A stretch of DNA of 64,000 nt from Hyaloraphidium curvatum (lineage: Eukaryota; Monoblepharomycota; Hyaloraphidiomycetes; Hyaloraphidiales; Hyaloraphidiaceae): NCBI GenBank assembly GCA_025558095.1, contig JAIVFI010000002.1, positions 620,001-684,000 of the forward strand, in the 5' to 3' direction. The notes beneath the pieces are model-generated. The model had not been told where the DNA came from. It ran no database searches and worked only from the letters and a program-made list of their open reading frames with translations. Numbering within the stretch: position 1 is the first letter of the stretch; every line of letters begins with the position of its first letter. A program made the position numbers and the translations under genes. Shown one piece after another: positions 10,801 through 19,834 of this stretch.

Positions 10801-11874
10801 CTAAAGTGGACACTTGTTCAGAACATCGTACTTGGACCCTCCTTGGAAATGCAGGCTTTTCATTCGGACATAATTTTCTCCGTCCTTTCGATACGGGAGG
10901 CCAAGTTCATCCTGTAGAAAGTCACTATCAGCAAATGCTTGCCGGTGATCGAAGACCTTTGGGTCGAATGTACAGGTGCGTCCAGAGTTCTTTGCAACAA
11001 CAAACATATTGAGGATTGCCATGTCGGAAATCCCGCCCCGAACTCTTTTCTGTTGCTTGACATAGTGCGCTTGGTATGCGTCCCACATAGTTTGCAAAAC
11101 CGTGATCCGTTCACCATAAAGCTCAAGGATGAATGTGGCGAACTCAGATATCGCCTTACGTGTCCAAAGTGAGGAGTGGCCGCTCGCGGAAGACCGTGTA
11201 CGATGCAGGTGCACCTGGCAATCATGGCCACAAGAAACGTCGCTAGATGCATTTGCGAACAACAACACGTCGCTGTCCAAATACAGAGCTTGATCGAAGC
11301 TGTTTTCGGTCAAGAAGGCATCCAAGACCAGCCAGCGGCGAATGCAAAATTCTTCGAAAGCCGCTGGATTCGCCGAAAAATGGCGATACATCCCATCAAA
11401 CCTCTTGTAGGCCATCGCAATGTTGCTGTTATTGTCATTTACGTTCACGTGGAAATGCTGAACGCATGAGGAGGGAACGGCCGGTACCTCTTCGCCACCG
11501 ACAGTTATCGCAAAAACCTGGTCGTTCAGCTCGCAGGCAATTTCCATTGCGTATCCGAAGAAAGATTGGCCAGCGATCTTGATCCCCGGGAGCTCAATAA
11601 ACACTACTGGTATGGAGCCGTGGCTCTCATTGCACGGAATCACTTGCTCCAAATGGCGGGCCCGCCTGCGTAGAGCATCGTTCGTTCTCAGTGAAGGACA
11701 CGAGAAATTTGGACTGAAGCTGGGACCGGCGTGTGACCAGGTGATTGCCGGGGTCTCTCGCGGTAACAGGAAGGCAGTAGAACAGAAGGCCAGCCAAAGC
11801 GTCCCTACGCCCAACGAAAGAAAGAGAGAAACACGACCGCCGGTCCTGATTTCTCGTAGATGTTTATGCGTCAT
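10801..11874 (-). CDS. GT-A type glycosyltransferase, type II membrane protein
   Basis: The protein has 357 residues from the ATG at 11874. The frame is open to 11982, but that extension precedes the anchor and is unlikely to be used. A basic head (REIRTGGR) is followed by a hydrophobic span (VSLFLSLGVGTLWLAFC, about residues 15-31). The catalytic part has FDQALYLDSDVLLFANAS with D-S-D at 200-202, the metal-binding motif of GT-A enzymes, and a later GGISDMAILNMF segment typical of the acceptor-side helix. Several Cys residues and N-glycosylation sites agree with a secretory lumen. It is probably a further enzyme of the same surface-glycan set. I cannot assign the CAZy family. Confidence 0.75.
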   Translation of the reverse strand: MTHKHLREIRTGGRVSLFLSLGVGTLWLAFCSTAFLLPRETPAITWSHAGPSFSPNFSCPSLRTNDALRRRARHLEQVIPCNESHGSIPVVFIELPGIKIAGQSFFGYAMEIACELNDQVFAITVGGEEVPAVPSSCVQHFHVNVNDNNSNIAMAYKRFDGMYRHFSANPAAFEEFCIRRWLVLDAFLTENSFDQALYLDSDVLLFANASSDVSCGHDCQVHLHRTRSSASGHSSLWTRKAISEFATFILELYGERITVLQTMWDAYQAHYVKQQKRVRGGISDMAILNMFVVAKNSGRTCTFDPKVFDHRQAFADSDFLQDELGLPYRKDGENYVRMKSLHFQGGSKYDVLNKCPL

Positions 11875-11894
11875 TGAAGTTAACCCTTGCCGTC

Positions 11895-11910
11895 GGGTCA
11901 GATCTGACCC
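11895..11910. promoter_or_regulatory. perfect 16-bp palindrome upstream of the glycosyltransferase start
   Basis: GGGTCAGATCTGACCC is its own reverse complement. It lies 20 bp upstream of the preferred start codon at 11874, where a dimeric transcription factor could bind. The role is inferred only from symmetry and position. Confidence 0.45.
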
Positions 11911-12269
11911 ATAGGCAAGAGGTGGGCACTCACAAAACATCAACCCGCTCCCGGCGTTCACCACACGCACAATTCGCGCCAAGAGGCCCTGAAAACTAGC
12001 CAGACGATGAATATTACATAGCTACCCACGATGGTGGGGTAATTTTACCCCGATCACGTTAAGGGATGGAGGTCCCGGCCGAGGACCCTTGCGTGACTCG
12101 CCAGTCCGCAGTCTTGCACGTTTTGCAAAAGCTTCAGTACTGAGTCCGCCGAAACTGGGAGCTGCCAGTCCGCAGTCCGGCCCGGACGAGCGCTAGTCCG
12201 GGACAAGATATCTCGCCGGACTCGACCCGAAACTCGCCGCGATCGGTTCCCATTCGGGTCAAATTCATC

Positions 12270-12809
12270 TCATTGGCTGCGACTTTGAGCGAGCCACTCG
12301 TACAGCTCTCTAGCATCAACCTCCTCGGGTCCCCTCCAGGGTTCCGTCTTGCCAGCGCTTGAAACCGCGGAGGAACGAACCACTCTGGAGACCGGTGTTA
12401 CCGGGGAGTACGTCACCCAGCTCAGTGGAAGGCCATCCCGCATCTCGGGAGTCAACGTCAGAGATCGCAAGGAAGGCGAGGCTGAAGGAGAATCGAAGTA
12501 GTGAAGCTCCTTGGGCGTATCGGTGCCGTCGAACATGCGATCCACCTTCCAGTGGAACCTCTGGCACTCCGCAGTGTTCTCCGGGTTTCGCAACGGCGAA
12601 AATGAGCGACTCCTCTGGCCACCAGATCGCCATTCCTCAAGCGTAGGATCTTCCGGAGGCGAAAGAGACCGGGCACTCTGACCAGAGGGCGAAGGCGAGC
12701 GAGCCTTCGGAGAGGCCCGCAGGAGCGTCGCTGACGGACTCAGCGGCAAAGAATGCTCTTCTTCAGTGTCCAGACTCAGCGGCAAAGACTGCTCCTCTTC
12801 AGTGTCCAT
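12270..12809 (-). CDS. unrecognised Ser/Pro/Glu-rich ORF
   Basis: This 179-residue ORF begins with a near repeat (DTEEEQSLPLS, DTEEEHSLPLS) and is rich in SPS/SLSP motifs, so it is probably disordered. No domain is recognised. It faces a plus-strand ORF that starts 142 bp away (12951). Both lie between two stretches of CAGTCCGG-type repeats (about 12.08-12.21 kb and 13.37-13.46 kb). It could be part of an unidentified mobile element; whether it is expressed is uncertain. Confidence 0.3.
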   Translation of the reverse strand: MDTEEEQSLPLSLDTEEEHSLPLSPSATLLRASPKARSPSPSGQSARSLSPPEDPTLEEWRSGGQRSRSFSPLRNPENTAECQRFHWKVDRMFDGTDTPKELHYFDSPSASPSLRSLTLTPEMRDGLPLSWVTYSPVTPVSRVVRSSAVSSAGKTEPWRGPEEVDARELYEWLAQSRSQ

Positions 12810-12950
12810 AGAATCCTCGAGATGCTGGCGACTTTGGTTCGGGGGACAGTTGGGGTCTTTGCTTTTGAGAACGCCGAGGGCCGCCTTTTCTGGAGCATTG
12901 GTTGAATCTTGGACCTTGTGTCGCGAGGACGGTCTGTTGGTTCCTTCTGG

Positions 12951-13342
12951 ATGATCCCGAATCAGTTCGACCGGGACGCGCAGTTCCGGGCCGTGTTTGC
13001 GGACCCACCGACGGGCAAGTCGTATCGCTACCGGTTCCAGAAGACACTTCTCCCAAGAGCGTACTCCGCCAAGTCATCTCTGATCTGCGTGCTCGAGACC
13101 GCCGTGGTCAAGGAGCTTGCGCCGGCGGATGCCCCAGCACCGCGCAAGAGAAAGGGGAAAGGGAAGAAGAAGGTGGTGCCCCGAGATCCTCGTCGGTCTC
13201 GAAGATTGAGTACGTGCAACTCAACGAGGCGCTGAAGGAGGAGATCGAGACACTGTTTAGAGGCTGGAGAGCGGCTCCGGCAAGGGCCGATGCCACGTGG
13301 ATACCTACCTGGAAGACCTTGACGCCGTTGGCCAGCAAGTAG
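12951..13342 (+). pseudogene. unrecognised basic protein, one frameshift
   Basis: From the ATG at 12951 a coherent reading runs through FDRDAQFRAVFADPPTGKSY and a lysine-rich stretch (RKRKGKGKKK). Sensible coding then continues in another frame from about 13200 (KIEYVQLNEALKEEIETLF) to a stop at 13342, so one 1-nt indel near 13190-13210 is implied. No family is recognised. The basic stretch could bind nucleic acid. Confidence 0.3.
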
Positions 13343-13370
13343 ATGCTTCAAACACGCCGCGGGTCTCCAG

Positions 13371-13470
13371 TCCCGATCCAGTCCGCCAGTCCGGCTCAAA
13401 CACTCCGTCAGTACGTCAGTCCGGCCCAGTCCGGCGCCAGTCCGGCCCCAGTCCCCAGTCTTGCACGTTT
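13371..13470. repeat. CAGTCCGG-type short tandem repeats
   Basis: Eight or nine copies of CAGTCCGG-like words occur with roughly 10-bp spacing, ending in CAGTCTTGCACGTTTT. The same last 16 bases occur in direct orientation at about 12110-12125, among similar repeats. The pair brackets the two unrecognised ORFs and may mark the ends of an element. Confidence 0.5.
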
Positions 13471-13672
13471 TTGGCTCTGGGCCGGTCACGCCAGCTTTTC
13501 GTCTTATAGCGCCGCCGCCCGCGACGGGAACAAATCAACGACCCCCGGAGCCGTTTCAAAGGCGCGATCGGTAAGGACCAGCCCACCAATCGTACTAAGC
13601 TGTAGCTTAGCCACTTTCTGGCCTTTTCTGGAGTTTTGGGCGCGATTCGTGTGTGTGGTGGACGATGGAGCG

Positions 13673-16548
13673 TTGTGATTGCATTAGGGTGCCTGGCACC
13701 AAAAAGTTGGGCATGCCCAAAGTGGGCATGCCCATGGGCATGCCCATGGGCACCAATTGCGGATGCGCTGCCCACCGGGTGCCCAACAGCGAGCCCGTCG
13801 AGCGGGCAGGGGAGCCGGCCTAAGGGGTCAGGAGCCAGGGCCAGGACGCGGAATCTATCGCTCACGCCAAGCAAACGTGGATGAATTGATATAGTGATTC
13901 AATGAAATCATTCATCCGTAGAGCGGTCTCCGTTCCTTTTCTGCGAGGGTGTCGCGGTCGGCGGGTGGGGGGTTCGTCGCGAGTTCACCGGCTTTGCGAA
14001 GTCCTGAACATGGAGGACGAACTCGCGCCCAATGACAGCATCAGCGCAGTCAATGAAGGACGCAGCGACGAGGAGGAGAGCGGATCCGAGCGCGGCTCTG
14101 CCTCCTTGCGACCTTCCGTGGAGCGGGGCGATTGGGTGCGCCCGGCACCGGATCTCGACCCGCGATGGGCGGGCTTCCTCGTCAAAAGGAAGGACGGGGT
14201 GAACAGGGGCAAACGCGTCACGGCCAAGTGCACTTTCTGCTCGGAGGAAATGGATGGCCGGCCAGAACGGTTGGAGCAGCACATCGTTTCCAAGTGCAAG
14301 TCCGTGGGGGAAGAACGCGTCGCGTACCTTCGGCGCCTCAATCAGTACGACGAGGAGCAGAAGAAAAAGTCTGCTGCAGCGCCGCAGAGCAAACGCAGGA
14401 AGAGGAACGCGTTTTCTGACGCGTCGTCGACGCCGCCCTCGGCGTGTTCTGCGGCGGGCTCCGCATCTGGCGCTGGAACTCTCCTGGCTCATTTCCATCC
14501 CCCTCTGTCTGCTGCCACTGCAAGTGCGGTGGATTTCGCGATCACCAAAGCTTTTGTGACCGGCAACGTCCCGTTTCGATTCGCGTCGAATCCATATTTG
14601 CTGCAAGCTCTGGGGATCCTGAGCCCGGCGTACCGGCCCCTGACACGCCACTCTATTGGTGGTATCCTGACCCAGATCACTAGGGACGAAGCCCAGAAGT
14701 TGGTCGTGCTTTGTGGGACCGCAAAGTCGTGGACTCTGCAGCTTGACGGATGGGAAGATTCGTCTGGGGCCTCAATCTACGCGATGGTAGCCGTTACACC
14801 GGGCATGGAGCGTTTGTTGGACCTCTGGGATGTCACTCAGGATCGCCACAACGCGGAGCTTTTGCACGAGAAGGTGAACATGTCGTGCCGCTCAATTGGC
14901 CTCAATCTCGCGGCCCCGGGCCCCGTGAACGCGTTCTGCACGGACAGTCCTTCCGTCATGAAGAAGCTTCGTCGGCTGGTGAGCACGGAGCACCCCCACA
15001 TCATCGGCATTCGGTGTGTTCTCCACAACCTCAACCTGCTCGTCAAGGACATTGTGAAGCACGACTGGGCCACCTCCGTGATCAAAAAGAACCTCACTCT
15101 CGTCAATTGGATTCACAAGGCGCCTATGTGGCGCCGCTTGGCCCAGATTTGGGCCGGCAAGCACGATGTTGCACACTCCCTCGCGACGCATACCGACTCG
15201 CGCTGGTACTCTCTCATTACGGTCTGCTTGGGCATTGACGCACATCAGCCGTGGTTCCGTCTTCTCCTCAGCCCGCAACACGCGCACGATGGCCTGGAAC
15301 CCGGTGTACGGCCGACAGACGTTCCAGATCGGGTGCTGGATGTGGTGAAGGACCCGTATCACTTTGCCCACAATGCGGAGCTGATCCAGATCGTGAGGCC
15401 GATTGTGGATGCCCTAGGCCGCCTTGAGCATTCGGACGCGACCCTGGCAGACGTACTGATCGAGTATTCGATGGTTGCTCGGACCTGGCGTGGTGTTAGT
15501 CCCGTTGTGGAGGGTGCCAGGGAAACATTCGCTCTGGCTAAGTTGTCGTTAAATGCCAGAGTCAAGGAGTTTGATCATGCGATCTACTTTGTTGCTCTCC
15601 ACCTTTCCCCTGTTCACCGGAAGTTTTCTGTGACTGGGTGCCAGGTCGACGGCAGGGACAAGAAGCGGTGGCTCGAATGGGAGATTGGCAAGCTGCTGCT
15701 TGCTTGGAAGTTCCGACAGGAGGCCAGCTTGTCGGTCCTTGCCCAGCTGGATGACTATTTCTTCGGGCGCAACATGTTCAGCGGGATCGACGGCCAGGTT
15801 CGGACGGCAAGGGAGTTCTGGGAGACCTGGGGCTTGGGCACTACGGAACTCGTCTTTGTGCGCGAGTTTGCGCTCATGGTGCTTAGCATTGCGCCGCACA
15901 GTGCCGCGACCGAGCGCGTGTTTTCCAGTTTGGGCCTTGCAAAGACAGACTCGCGGAATCGAATGAATTCCGCAACGTTGAAGGAAATAGGGCTGGTCAA
16001 GAGCGCATTGAAGCAGGAGATGAAGACCTTAAAGCCAAGGGTGCAATCTGCGGAGGAAAAGCCCTGGAGAACCCACGGAACCGATGACAACCTTGCCGAC
16101 GTCCTGGATTCCTTGACCTTGGGCTCGGGAGCTCCTATCCGGGCCCTGGACCCGGAAAACGAGCAGCACCGAGATGTTTTCCACGCACTTTGGCCTCGCA
16201 TTGATGCGGAGGAGGAGGAGTTCGAGGTGGGATTTGGGACAACTTCCGTCTTCCGCGCCGCGACAGGGCCCTATGTCTTGGAGAGTTTCCTCGACATTAA
16301 TCAACTGCGCACTGCTGAGGAAGCCCAATTGGCTGCTGCTCAACCGCTGCGGGCTTTTGTTGAGGAGGGGGAGGCACAGATAAGCTTGGAAGCACTCTTA
16401 GCGCAGCATCGTGCACGTTCCTAATAGACTCTCTTCTACAAGTACATGATGGGCATGCCCATATGGTGCCCATGGGCACCGGATCAGGTGATGGGCATGC
16501 CCGTGGGCACGGTATTTTTTGAGCTTGCCAGGCACCCTAGTTGTGATT
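13673..16548 (+). mobile_element. complete hAT DNA transposon with 8-bp target duplication
   Basis: The flanks carry the identical octamer TTGTGATT at 13673-13680 and 16541-16548, the hallmark 8-bp hAT duplication. The terminal inverted repeats are 14 bp and perfect: TAGGGTGCCTGGCA at 13685-13698 and its complement at 16526-16539, with 4 and 1 extra bases outside. Both subterminal regions hold repeated GGGCATGCCC palindromes, the usual kind of transposase binding site. The element proper (13681-16540, 2860 bp) contains one uninterrupted transposase ORF, so it looks autonomous and young. Confidence 0.93.
13902..16424 (+). CDS. hAT family transposase
   Basis: The protein has 840 residues from the ATG at 13902; a second ATG at 14010 is also possible. 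A BED-type zinc finger lies near residues 89-134 (AKCTFCSEEMDG, then LEQHIVSKC). The RNase H-like core begins with SWTLQLDGWEDSSGASIYAM, and FCTDSPSVMKKL plus IGIRCVLHNLNLLVKDIVKH give the next conserved block. The C-terminal dimerisation region reads LSIAPHSAATERVFSSLGLA, followed by SRNRM, and contains the glutamate of the catalytic triad. Length and order agree with full hAT transposases. It cuts and pastes its own element in the nucleus. Confidence 0.93.
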   Translation: MKSFIRRAVSVPFLRGCRGRRVGGSSRVHRLCEVLNMEDELAPNDSISAVNEGRSDEEESGSERGSASLRPSVERGDWVRPAPDLDPRWAGFLVKRKDGVNRGKRVTAKCTFCSEEMDGRPERLEQHIVSKCKSVGEERVAYLRRLNQYDEEQKKKSAAAPQSKRRKRNAFSDASSTPPSACSAAGSASGAGTLLAHFHPPLSAATASAVDFAITKAFVTGNVPFRFASNPYLLQALGILSPAYRPLTRHSIGGILTQITRDEAQKLVVLCGTAKSWTLQLDGWEDSSGASIYAMVAVTPGMERLLDLWDVTQDRHNAELLHEKVNMSCRSIGLNLAAPGPVNAFCTDSPSVMKKLRRLVSTEHPHIIGIRCVLHNLNLLVKDIVKHDWATSVIKKNLTLVNWIHKAPMWRRLAQIWAGKHDVAHSLATHTDSRWYSLITVCLGIDAHQPWFRLLLSPQHAHDGLEPGVRPTDVPDRVLDVVKDPYHFAHNAELIQIVRPIVDALGRLEHSDATLADVLIEYSMVARTWRGVSPVVEGARETFALAKLSLNARVKEFDHAIYFVALHLSPVHRKFSVTGCQVDGRDKKRWLEWEIGKLLLAWKFRQEASLSVLAQLDDYFFGRNMFSGIDGQVRTAREFWETWGLGTTELVFVREFALMVLSIAPHSAATERVFSSLGLAKTDSRNRMNSATLKEIGLVKSALKQEMKTLKPRVQSAEEKPWRTHGTDDNLADVLDSLTLGSGAPIRALDPENEQHRDVFHALWPRIDAEEEEFEVGFGTTSVFRAATGPYVLESFLDINQLRTAEEAQLAAAQPLRAFVEEGEAQISLEALLAQHRARS

Positions 16549-16584
16549 TGCCCCCTCAGTGCCCACCCCGTGACCCTTTCGCAG

Positions 16585-18147
16585 ATGTTTCGATGCTTCA
16601 TATACCCTTTCAGGGCAAGGACGTTTCTGGTGCCAAGCGGCTTTGGAGTGCTTCTCGTCCTCGCAACAGGACTTTCTTTGTGGTTGAGATGGACTGTATG
16701 GGGCGAAACATCGATCTGTGAGGAGTTGAAACCGTCAGTCGGTGCCATCGTCTACGAGGGATTCTACCGCGAGAGCGAGTCAAAATCTGTGCCTTCATTA
16801 GAACAAGTTAGTTCGCACTGGCGGCTACAATTGTGCCGAGGGGCTCATAACTCGGATCTGCTTCTGGAAGATATTTTTGGGAGCTTCGAGACTAGCTCTC
16901 GATGCGGAAGACGAGGCTTTCTTCGCATTGAACGAAACCGGAACTGTCCATGTGCACCCGGATCGTCTGAGGCCACTACGCCCCCTTTGCACGCCCCATT
17001 GGCATCCGCAGCAATGCGGGACGCGCAGCAATTAGGACCTGATGACATTGATGTTTTACTGGAAGGACCGGAGTTTCTCGGCCTGCGAGGCAAACATTCG
17101 GGAGGCTGTGTGTACCACTTCCCTTTCACCGTTACGATTCCGGGGGAATACCGAGTCCGGATCTTGATAACTCGCTCTGAATGGAGGGCAGTCAATGAGA
17201 GCATGCCCCACTATCCACCGCTCACGCTGGACAACATATCAGGAGAGCGGCTTCTTGTAAATCTCGGGGATCCAACTCGGACGGAGCAGTGTCGACGAAG
17301 CATCGTTGGTGCGGAACTGCCATACTGCTCCACCATTTCGCCGCCAGGTCGGTATGTGCGACGCCTCAATCTTTCCGTGTCCATTTTTGCACCGCCAGAA
17401 CCTCCCTACTTGTTGAGGAAGTTTCCATTTGGAATCGGCCTTCGTTACTTTACCGACATACCAAGAGATCTGGAGTGGCTGCCATATGCATGTCGTTGGA
17501 AGCCTTATTCTTTGCGTGATCTGACAGGGTGCGTTTCAAATCGAACGTGGCAGTTTAGAGGCGACTCGCACATGAGAGCTTTGTTTAATCACTGCGCTCG
17601 ACTTTTCTCTCCGGACACGAGTGACACGGGCAAAGAGACTGAAGCGATCTGCAAGGCATCCATTCCGACATTCCAACTATGTTACCAATATGATCCATTC
17701 GGACGGCACATTCCTGAGCTTTCGTTGAGTGATAACCACACAATCTTCGTCAACTTCGGCCAACATCATGCTGCAGGGTCTCGTACAACAGTTATGGACT
17801 ACGAAAAGGCAGTCAGCAGGTACTTTGAAGGCATAGTAACTGCATCACGGAAGGGAAAAGTGCGTGGCCATGTTGCATGGATGGAGACCATTCCATTCTG
17901 CGTGCGCAACGACCACAGGGTCCACGCACACGGCGATTGGCGCACCAGTCATCGTTTGCAGCTGTACGAGGCGGCAGTCAATAGGGTCATGACTAGTAGT
18001 GAGGCAAAGGCCGTATCTCGGATCTCAACGTCTGACGTGGTGTTTCCGCTGGTCGACGCTTCACCTGACAATGCGCACTATGCTGGAGTGTGGCCCTTGA
18101 TGGATGAGCTGGCACGCCGCGTAGTATTTGTTGCATGTGGATTCTGA
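16585..18147 (+). CDS. PC-esterase domain (TBL/NXPE/CASD1-like) glycan acyltransferase or esterase
   Basis: The ATG at 16585 gives 520 residues; an open frame 66 bases further upstream is only the hAT end and has no ATG. A signal anchor (VLLVLATGLSLWL) follows a short basic head. An immunoglobulin/filamin-like strand region (FPFTVTIPGEYRVRILITR) comes next. The catalytic region shows WQFRGDSHMRALF, with G-D-S at 326-328 supplying the nucleophilic Ser, and DASPDNAHYAGVW with D495 and H498, the two blocks that define the PC-esterase superfamily. Relatives O-acetylate cell-wall or surface glycans in the Golgi. A hAT element ends 37 bp upstream of the start and may have replaced or altered the promoter. 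Confidence 0.8.
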   Translation: MFRCFIYPFRARTFLVPSGFGVLLVLATGLSLWLRWTVWGETSICEELKPSVGAIVYEGFYRESESKSVPSLEQVSSHWRLQLCRGAHNSDLLLEDIFGSFETSSRCGRRGFLRIERNRNCPCAPGSSEATTPPLHAPLASAAMRDAQQLGPDDIDVLLEGPEFLGLRGKHSGGCVYHFPFTVTIPGEYRVRILITRSEWRAVNESMPHYPPLTLDNISGERLLVNLGDPTRTEQCRRSIVGAELPYCSTISPPGRYVRRLNLSVSIFAPPEPPYLLRKFPFGIGLRYFTDIPRDLEWLPYACRWKPYSLRDLTGCVSNRTWQFRGDSHMRALFNHCARLFSPDTSDTGKETEAICKASIPTFQLCYQYDPFGRHIPELSLSDNHTIFVNFGQHHAAGSRTTVMDYEKAVSRYFEGIVTASRKGKVRGHVAWMETIPFCVRNDHRVHAHGDWRTSHRLQLYEAAVNRVMTSSEAKAVSRISTSDVVFPLVDASPDNAHYAGVWPLMDELARRVVFVACGF

Positions 18148-18289
18148 GCCGGGTAAGCTGTCTCCAAGGTGCGGCCCTGTTCCCGTACGTGGTTGAGCTG
18201 GTCCGCTGGACATATACACGACGAGGAGCAGGAGCACGGTCTTGGCGATCAGCACGGCGGACAACCGCTTTCCGAACAGCCGTTTGCGA

Positions 18290-19581
18290 CCAAGACCGAG
18301 ACCCCGGGCGTGAGCACCGTGATTTTGGCCATCACTGCGCTCGAGTGGTTCCGCCTGCGGACGCAGGACTACTTTCCGCAGACCACTTACCCCGAGGCGT
18401 ACGTCAATCTCCGGGATTGCTACGCCGTGAAGGAGCTGGAGAAGCTGCTCAAAGTGCTCGAAGTGGACAAGAAGAACTCCATCGACAGAATCAAAGCGCC
18501 GGGCGTTTTATCTGATACCTACTCGGACTCTGAGTTTCTGGCCGTCGCACAGTACCATCTGACAAAGGGCCGGATCTACCGCAACATCTGGAGGACGTTT
18601 CGGCAATGCCGAGGTGCCAAGGGAGCTTTGGTACCCGGACCTCCCGCTGATCTACCAGACGGAGCGCTTCAAGTCAGAGGTCTACATCCACTACCACAAC
18701 CAGGCGCTCGCGCAGCTCGAGGCCATCAAGGTCTCCCGCGCCAGCACGCTCGCGCCCAAAGACTACGTCGACGCCATGGTCCCGCGGTTCCAGCAGCTTC
18801 AGTCGCAGCACGCGCACTTGGAGAGCCGCGTCGTCACGAGATCTCGGGCGTAAAGGAGCTCGTCAACGAGCGCTTCGACGAGATCAAGGAGCTCCTTCTC
18901 GCGCAGCGTGGCGAGTCAGTGTCGTCGTCCCGCTCCGTGAACGCCCGCTGGGCGAACCCGTCGCCGATTGTAGAGACCCCGACGCGTTCGGCGGCAGATT
19001 CAGCTGGTGCAGAGGGCGAGGCGACGGCGGCATTCTCGTCCGCGGCTGCAGCAGCCGCTGCCGAAGCGGCTGCCGCGCAGAGGCGCCGCAAGGCCGAGGA
19101 TCGCGCTCGGAGGGAGAAGGCGGAGGAGGAAAAGCAACATGCAAAGGCGGAGCTCCTGCGCGAGCACGGGGTCCGTCTTGGATCCCTGGAGCTCGTTTAC
19201 TACGAGCAGGGTCGGCGCTGGGTTCCCCTTTACCCCTTCCCTCGGGTCGTTAACCCGCGGGACATCTGGGACGAGTACACGATCGGGGCCAAGCCGGATC
19301 CCGGGCTCCCTCGCCTAATCTCGATCCGGGAGCTCAACACCATCTTCGACGGATCTTGGACACGCAACATCGCGACACTGAAGCAGCAGAAGAAGCGGAG
19401 GAAGCTGGTGTGCGGCGAGGTGCAGCACCTCCAGAAGGTGAACCATTGGTCCGAGGAACAGGCTCTCCAAAGCCTGCGCAACCGCTTCTATCGCAATGGG
19501 AAGTGGACGGCAATCACCAACGTGTACACTCTCTTGAACGAGGAGCGCAAGGCGCGCGGAGAAGCTGAGGCAGCGGAGTAG
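18290..19581 (+). pseudogene. GCR1_C-domain protein, Crypton-like, frameshifted
   Basis: The C-terminal 110 residues (about 19190-19540) fit the GCR1_C DNA-binding domain: FPRVVNPRDIWDEYTIGAKP, then IRELNTIFDGSW and QQKKRRKLVCGEVQHL. This domain is typical of Crypton tyrosine-recombinase transposons and of transcription factors derived from them. Upstream is an alanine/glutamate-rich coiled coil (about 19010-19150). The N-terminal part reads coherently in frame 1 to about 18600, in frame 2 from about 18614 to 18840 (LWYPDLPLIYQTERFKSEVY), then in frame 1 again, so two compensating indels are present. I do not see the tyrosine-recombinase catalytic residues, so the element class is inferred from GCR1_C alone. 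Confidence 0.55.
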
Positions 19582-19834
19582 GGAGCGGGCGGGGTGCCGC
19601 GGACGGCTTTGGGCGGGATTGTTGATGTATTCTTCAATTTTGCAATCTTCGTTGATCCCTCAATGTCGAAGCTTGGTCTGGGGAGGCCGAAAACGTCCTT
19701 TTTGTAGTCGTTTTTCGTGCGTTAGCGATCAACCGAGGGGTTGCTCGGGTGACAGTCACACAAACTCGGCCAATTCTCTCACTCGCGACCTCGTGACGGC
19801 CAGCTAGAGTCCTCAACGAGGCTCTCCTGAGCCG

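Noticed and set aside
16519-16584. Upstream extension of the PC-esterase frame
   Set aside because: It consists of the hAT inverted repeat and target duplication and has no ATG.
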